Assembly (NCBI RefSeq): GCF_002796605.1
Contig: NZ_CP024923.1
Span: forward strand, 4,657,501-4,721,500
DNA from: Sphingomonas psychrotolerans
GTDB lineage: Bacteria; Pseudomonadota; Alphaproteobacteria; Sphingomonadales; Sphingomonadaceae
Length of the DNA stretch: 64,000 nucleotides
Reading direction: 5' to 3'
Shown: in pieces, positions 61,001-64,000 of the stretch
Layout of the letters: each line of letters begins with the position of its first letter
How positions within the stretch are numbered: the first letter of the stretch is position 1
The notes under the pieces: generated by a model
Databases searched by the model: none
Told to the model about the DNA's origin: nothing
The model's input: only the letters and a program-made list of their open reading frames with translations
Position numbers and translations under genes: made by a program

Positions 61001-64000
61001 CTATCCGGGCGCGCAGGGCGTCAACGATCAGTGGATCCAGGATTATGTCGTGCCGTCAGCGGTCGCGCTCGGCGCAGGAACGCAGATCCGGCCCGGCAAC
61101 GTGCTGGGTTATGCCATCTCCGTCAGCGGCTTCAGCGTCGGCTCCAACGTGGTGATGGGCGCGGATGTCGCGCTTTCGCAAGACACCGTGCTCAGCCGCG
61201 AATGGACGGCGCGTGCCGACATCCATTTGCCCGACGGATCGGTGATCGCGCGCGGCACTATCCTGGCCGCGGGAACCGAATTGCAAGCCGGCACAAGGCT
61301 GTCCGCCGGATCGGCGATGCCGATGGAGGTCAGCGCCGCTGCGATGATCTGGCCCGCGAATGTCGAACTGCCTGCTGCGGTTACGCTGTCATCAACGGCA
61401 TTGCTCAAGGCGGGGGATCTCATTCCACGCGATACTATTGTGGCGCTGGCCGACGGGACCACGGGTATCGACATGCTGGCCGTGGACGGCTCGATGATGA
61501 GCATGCGCCCGGTCCAGGCGGACGGTAGCCAGGGCCGGATGTGGGCGGCCGCGCCGATGCTCGCGCAGGGTTCGCAATCCTGGTCGATGCGCTTCGTCGC
61601 GGGGGCCGATATCGACTCCGCCGACGGACGCGCGCTGCGTGCCGCGACCGATCTGGCCGAGAGCGGGCAGGCGGGCGACCTGATCCTCGCCGATCGGCAC
61701 TATCTCAATCCACAAGCGGCGGAGAACCCGGCTTTCAGTGCCGATTGGCTGACGCGCATGCGCTGGACCCAGCAATTCAGCGTCGTTCGGACCGGCATCG
61801 GTTCGCTCGATCTGCTCGCCGGCGGCTCCTACGCGCAATATTCGCTGTTCGGCGTCTATACCGCCGGTACGCCTTCTGCGGAGATCGGCGGCACCACCCC
61901 GGACGGGCATAATGTCTACAATCAGCCGCGCGCAATCCTCGCCGGCGGCGGCAACCTCGCCAATCCGTGGATCGGCGCGAATTTCGATGGCTATGCCGAC
62001 AGTATCGGCGACTATCAGGCCTGGTATCCCGAACATGGCGGCGATCTGACGCTGTCGGTCCAGGATCAGCTGACCGGCTACCAGACCGCCCGCGACGTGT
62101 CGTATCTCCGGCCGGGCAGCGGTTCGATCAACGGCTGGCTGTGGCGCCAGGGCGGCTATGGCGCGAGCGAGAACGCGCCGTCGCAGCTTGGCCAGGATGT
62201 CCCCACGGCATGGTGGATCCACTTCGGCGGCTATGTTCCCAACAACCCGCAAGACACCAACGACCTGAACGCCAACCATAATGCCCCGCTGCTGGTGGGC
62301 TTCATGGGCATCGGCACGCTGGGCGGCGGCAACCTCACCGTCTCGGCGGGCAGCGATGCCGGCACGCTCGCCAGCTTCGAGGGAATGAATGGCGACAGCA
62401 CGAGCGACGGCAATCGTGCGTCGATCGCGAGCACTGCGCTGAACTTCACGGTGGCAAGCACGGGCCGCGTGACCGACATCACGCGCGTTGCCGGCTTCGT
62501 GACCGGCGGCGATCTGGTCCAGACCGGCGGCGGCGACATGACCATCCGCATCGGCGGCGCGCTGAACCCGGTGAAGCCGAGGACCGGGGCCCCGTCCGAT
62601 CTGGGCGGAACCTTCACCAATCTGCGCGGCAACATAGACGTGCTCGCGCGCTCGATCGGCTGGCTCACGCTGGCACCGGGGGACACCAACGTGAACCTCA
62701 ACACGCGCGGCACGCTTGCTCTGTCGGGCGTCGCCGATCCCGGCGCGCTCACTCAGATCGGCGGGGCGGGCACCAGCCTCGGCCGGCTCGACGCCGATGG
62801 GAACTGGATCCGTACCGACGGGCTGTTGTCGCGCAGCAGCTTTACTTTGTGGCAGGACGATACCGCGATCCACTTGTTCTCGGGCGGCGGCAGCGTCGCC
62901 CCGGTTACGCTGGCGGGCGGCAACGCCGCGCGCCGCGACAATCGTTATTGGTATCCGGCGATCCTCACCGCCACCGCCGCCGGCGGCGACGTCGAATGGA
63001 GTGGCGGCATCTGCGGCAACGACTGCAACTCGGGTGTCCCCGCATTGGTCCTCGCGCCTTCGCCCAAGGGCCAGGTCGAGTTCCTCGCCGCCGGGACGAT
63101 CAAGGGAACCGCAACGGTTCGCCGCGACGATATCGGCGAGTTTTCGATGGGTATGCCTATCGCACTTTCCGGCATGTCGAACAGCCGCGATCTGCTGCCC
63201 AACATCTTCCGCCCGGTCTGGGCGGGCGAGGGGATGAGCACGCCGGAGGCCGCTCCGCCCATCTTGGCCGGTAACGGAACCGTTGGAAGCAGCATCGCCT
63301 TTCAGCCCGAAACCGCGGGCGGACGCCTGCTCGACGGCCCGAAATCGCCGGCGTTGTTCTACGCGGTCGAGGGCGACGTGCGCGACTTCTCGTTCGGCAT
63401 GACCAATTGGGAATTGCTGTCCCCGATCTATATCAGCTCGGGCTCGGCAACGATCCGCGCCGGCCGCGACATCGTCAATCTCGGTTCGGCGCTCACCTTC
63501 GGCTGCGGCATTCAGGGGCCGCTTGATTGCCGCAGCACCACCCAGATCTTCGGCGGGCCATTCCTCACCTCCGGCCTGGTGGTCCATAACGATCCGCGGG
63601 ACATCACGCTGATCTCCGCCGGGCGGGACGTGATCTTCGCCAACATGACGGTGGCGGGACCGGGCAATCTGATTCTCGAGGCGGGGCGCAACGTCTATCA
63701 GGGCGACAATGGCCGCCTAAGCAGCATGGGTCCGCTATTCGGCCTGACTCCCGAAACGCGCAACGGCGGCGCGGCGATCACCGTGCTCACCGGGGTGGGG
63801 GCAGGCGGCCCGAACTATGACGGGTTCGCCGAGCGCTATCTGAACCCGACGAACCGGGCGAATGCGGAATTCCCGCTGTCGCACGTCGAGAACCAGGGCA
63901 AGGTCGCCCACACCTATGATCAGGAACTGATCCAGTGGCTCGATGCGCGCTATGGCTTCAAGGCGGCGAATGCCGAGGCCGCGATCGCCTATTTCGACGG
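52017..64000 (+). CDS. Giant filamentous-haemagglutinin-type exoprotein (TpsA), 3' end outside window
   Basis: Open for 3,994 codons and still open at the window edge. Signal peptide (RNALLLGASLGSLVLAGSAHAQ). Then an Ala/Gln/Arg-rich helical stretch (residues about 31-100), and the TPS secretion domain from about residue 133 (TSVLVNQTRDKAILNWDSFN, GTIKADGSVYILNQNGVIFGG at 190-209). Thousands of residues of irregular beta-helix follow, rich in Gly, Ala, Asp, Ser and Thr (units such as GGDVALSVGTL, AGGSIALQAQS). It is predicted to be secreted by the TpsB at 45103 and act at the cell surface in adhesion or biofilm. Checked at several points, the frame is uninterrupted. Confidence 0.93.
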   Translation, partial: MIRNSRSFRNALLLGASLGSLVLAGSAHAQNFGARQGADPAAAATRAAQSAGNRNAAAQAAAQRTRVTLERASRIRAQMDAAQVAARAAALAAQSKVPNGLGKGGLEVANGVALDPALWVGADGPTQSQGTNGRTSVLVNQTRDKAILNWDSFNVGRETDLSFNHHGNTNWVTLNRVVGDSADPSQILGTIKADGSVYILNQNGVIFGGASQINVRNLVAAAATITDQHFRDYGIYARVTQSTASAPPTQVVESFTNAIGDVKVEAGAQIATAAPKSVVEAGGFVMLLGNTVENAGSIRTDRGQTLLAAGDRFLVRAGYGTDTNQRSTTRGNEVQVSVGANSTAGLVANTGVIEARQGDITLAGETVVQGGIAIATTNVNARGTIHLLTSVGEAKAKTSVTLTGDSLTMILPELDSKDRATNAQRDALANPATNVNSWLLAHQGEGNFNFTMADRLDRSRVEIMTGGTVDFQAGSQTIAQGGQIAVFARTKAFVGEGAVLDVSGVRGVAMDMESNNLMVNIQPYEMRDSPDNREVDALKHNDVWVDIRDLVLLPSGTGGHNGDRYYTPGGLLEVGGHLSNVAHSIGEWASVGGSIAFQSGGGVANVRPPDAGQLVIQKGAILDISGGSLDYAGGVVRSTLFMGSDGKLYAAGQAPARVKLTSVGASFMRTHDRWGDAYTELFSTPFSRTLSARWEDGYTVGRDAGAISMSMPTVLMEGTVLADVVVGDRQTQARPDLPITIDKLGTLAGTTARRIDGYKLPQNATPLAGGLYVGNRLDGPTEQVTSPFPNGVTVSAGTDVTSGMTAATTLTPEMVGNVQLSADSINAAKLGALRISGKDVRVDADIAVAAGGSIALQAQSTHVAGNLTAHSGTISIEGLTASCNSICEVIPTPIDLADGVKIDTTGLWVNLLKGGDRRDLAFTKGGDVLINAVQGSVTLGKDSLIDASAGGAVLDLGETQGARGGDVALSVGTLPREAANIMVLDGEIRSYGSGDFAGGTLIVNNGGTPITIGKELFEGGNLLIAGQPLPMDLQLGADALIKAGMVLPYDYSYQITKLAAGETVTGGASADFSGRTLLADWVIPDGAEVYDENFNMFFPGDTLPAGFAMYIGYINLGEGQIVPDMSAVYGDSGLPLAEPITRFITAGTVLESDITLKAGATLKRGWEFAVDLNVVKPLHLDADFFQKGFSNYTVRAGGDLWVGADTTIDVVAPTRRITGASLVVASGAALDDAMTLWTAPMLQEDAANGRFVQRQGASLTLIASGLGPRLTYDPYGALLQDAQPFGELRIGKGATLRVDEGQSIALNSVEGMLIQGRVEAHGGAVNITSSLFENMSRDRPTTLPIRYDSTAALWIDSSAVIDVSGRAHTALDARGLRYANVSKGGSIHIGGDVQRQTDSGVAMGREMTSAYVVVRDGALLDASGASAEIDYQTSGLPERRTSLTLASDGGRIALDSQYGVFLDGTARAHAGGAGALGGELSIQLTTPIISDRGIGKGTEVPDFMRRLREVVVQQEYSNLLSDTIEYGDCITGCWTPGQTVEQSNAANEGVANLVGQARIGVDRIKAGGFDSLSLASDDVVLFDGDVNLALGRNLTLYGALANLDPDAHMSLSAAYVKFAGGGSGWGNTIVAENVGQLALLRRPVAGQGSVTITGGLVDISGISFGVNGSIGLIGNEQLEYDYAASKDIDIVSRSDIRLTGGTVRSMSNVSLTAAQIYPTTGAVAAIYAGVYTYRLPGNTSLYSTIMDGSTVSFHKLAGSTPSMPLSAYGQLTVGADIINQGGVLVAPLGSITLGIGGGNYVPGPEMAAPGQDYWSGESAVSTREVNLLSGSLTSVSGAGLAIPYGSTTDGLSWTLNGASVLTTTPKQGITIVGSLKADAGAVLDLSGGGNPTGAGFTPGRGGSIDILKNPLAALNPAFAGFSHADNKVYAIVPDYKNSAAPTAIDGHAQPVFGQQIVIPEGVPGLKPGTYTLLPAEFALMKGAYRVEMGHATAPGAGQMTTLPGGSFALGVHTDVANLNRRSPQAVDVILTPADAVRKHSQYVETGFEKFLTDLPDGSLFGRPLPLLPRDGKQLTIAVPSVTGEETRSLFSFKGAGKFAAAEGGIGGSLSVVVGNYANTDKQALEILADGTTATQGAAGLYASDLNAVGASLMILGGELRRNVSGPSTDLLATLEIKVGADAFSSGAFNGITVREGATLSAAQILMVSNGSSDLVVEQGATLSTIGKGKPAFDMNGGYTILNNQIAMLAVSNGLLEFQAPSSAGTTGRIVVEDGAALYSEGTLAFSSLGPVALGEQVRYGARYLSLASGAVNIGTSEGLAAAGGQGILPSGILLNQSVLERLMLGDTTKGAPALERLILTGNDSINFYGTVDLDTRANGHQSALQLVLNTPALYGHGDATDVATISAATLVWNGVYGTTGPSYSAQVLAGKPGAPIAGGPGTGQGTLNLVADRIVLGYQDGIPDDGTLPMDRLALGFSAVNLTAGQRIETNHRGTISVYESQAVYGKPGTGGTLNLTTPLLTAKGGSTVGFVAGGAVNLAAPTGWTAPTQRPELPIGGELHFTGATINVDTLVAMPSGRLKLTALSGDVTLGDRARIDMAGQATKFFDETRYSWGGDVELESAAGNVSMATGAVIDLSADYNHAGLLKVTALKGDAVLAGVIKGAARNGTLGENPELRGGAIDIRAGRIADFTGLNQRLNDSGVTYSRNFLVKTGDLSIGNEVKARNVSITADGGSMTVTGKIDASGAKPGSIRLSAKNDLVLTSGASLDAHGTMLHVDAYGAPIEASNRAMVELTSANGTLTLQPGMTIDLSSPDGVSRGRIDLNARRLGANDVAIAAAGTLNIHGAESLSVNAFRTYQPATGVIDQALMDGIHLDSDGFIDAAIGNSALLDRVAGLRAYRDAFHLRPGVELASMAGGDLRVSGDLNLAGYRYASLNPNDQRAINYADPFGGGYGSGEAGVLLVRASGDLSLNGSITDGFGVPARTPDDNGWVLYPGAQGVNDQWIQDYVVPSAVALGAGTQIRPGNVLGYAISVSGFSVGSNVVMGADVALSQDTVLSREWTARADIHLPDGSVIARGTILAAGTELQAGTRLSAGSAMPMEVSAAAMIWPANVELPAAVTLSSTALLKAGDLIPRDTIVALADGTTGIDMLAVDGSMMSMRPVQADGSQGRMWAAAPMLAQGSQSWSMRFVAGADIDSADGRALRAATDLAESGQAGDLILADRHYLNPQAAENPAFSADWLTRMRWTQQFSVVRTGIGSLDLLAGGSYAQYSLFGVYTAGTPSAEIGGTTPDGHNVYNQPRAILAGGGNLANPWIGANFDGYADSIGDYQAWYPEHGGDLTLSVQDQLTGYQTARDVSYLRPGSGSINGWLWRQGGYGASENAPSQLGQDVPTAWWIHFGGYVPNNPQDTNDLNANHNAPLLVGFMGIGTLGGGNLTVSAGSDAGTLASFEGMNGDSTSDGNRASIASTALNFTVASTGRVTDITRVAGFVTGGDLVQTGGGDMTIRIGGALNPVKPRTGAPSDLGGTFTNLRGNIDVLARSIGWLTLAPGDTNVNLNTRGTLALSGVADPGALTQIGGAGTSLGRLDADGNWIRTDGLLSRSSFTLWQDDTAIHLFSGGGSVAPVTLAGGNAARRDNRYWYPAILTATAAGGDVEWSGGICGNDCNSGVPALVLAPSPKGQVEFLAAGTIKGTATVRRDDIGEFSMGMPIALSGMSNSRDLLPNIFRPVWAGEGMSTPEAAPPILAGNGTVGSSIAFQPETAGGRLLDGPKSPALFYAVEGDVRDFSFGMTNWELLSPIYISSGSATIRAGRDIVNLGSALTFGCGIQGPLDCRSTTQIFGGPFLTSGLVVHNDPRDITLISAGRDVIFANMTVAGPGNLILEAGRNVYQGDNGRLSSMGPLFGLTPETRNGGAAITVLTGVGAGGPNYDGFAERYLNPTNRANAEFPLSHVENQGKVAHTYDQELIQWLDARYGFKAANAEAAIAYFD

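Overview
The window looks like the chromosome of a Sphingomonas-like alphaproteobacterium. The DNA is GC-rich with very frequent GATCG, and there are two large TonB-dependent receptors, a phoR-pstSCAB-phoU-phoB operon, a DUF2794 gene and an HPr-rel-A type kinase locus. These are all familiar from Sphingomonadaceae. This placement rests on gene content and protein style; no 16S or marker search was possible. No rRNA, tRNA or CRISPR array was recognised.

Positions 1-26,900 are mostly core genes. They comprise the tail of a LacI-type regulator, a lysophospholipid-transporter-like MFS protein, pgsA with moaD and moaE, oxyR with ahpC and ahpF, a TauE/SafE permease facing a serine acetyltransferase (cysE), a DUF2794 gene, an integral membrane protein and an SDR dehydrogenase. 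Then come the whole Pho sensing and uptake operon (minus strand), a small PqqD/HprK-like/nucleotidyltransferase locus, a phosphoglycolate-phosphatase-like HAD gene, and glmU and glmS with a secreted protein gene between them. ahpF carries a one-base deletion in its FAD-binding loop codons. Three intergenic copies of a REP-like palindrome lie in the first 7 kb.

Positions 26,907-44,812 are accessory. A short tandem repeat that resembles an insertion-sequence end marks the left edge. It is followed by a group that appears built to harvest phosphate from phospholipids: a HAD phosphatase, a GpdQ/CpdA-like phosphodiesterase, a GPH-type MFS transporter, a double-domain TetR regulator, a TonB-dependent receptor and a Tat-exported phospholipase C. 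A textbook 2 x 7 bp Pho box lies between the divergent phosphodiesterase and transporter genes, linking this group to the PhoBR system encoded 10 kb away. After a roughly 960-base gene-poor stretch come a second TonB receptor coupled to a Tat-exported PLP enzyme, and on the minus strand a tonB-like / STN-TonB / ECF sigma / FecR cell-surface-signalling set. An AraC regulator follows.

Positions 45,103-64,000 hold a two-partner secretion locus with its own energy module. The order is TpsB outer-membrane transporter, an unusual DUF2341-LamG-ExbB fusion, ExbD, a TonB-like protein, a Porin_5-type porin, a small secreted protein, and a giant filamentous-haemagglutinin-type exoprotein. The exoprotein is open for at least 3,994 codons and runs off the window. 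Most junctions in this unit overlap or are very short, but two perfect hairpins lie between the porin and the exoprotein. This locus and the PqqD/HprK/nucleotidyltransferase locus are the best candidates for poorly described systems.
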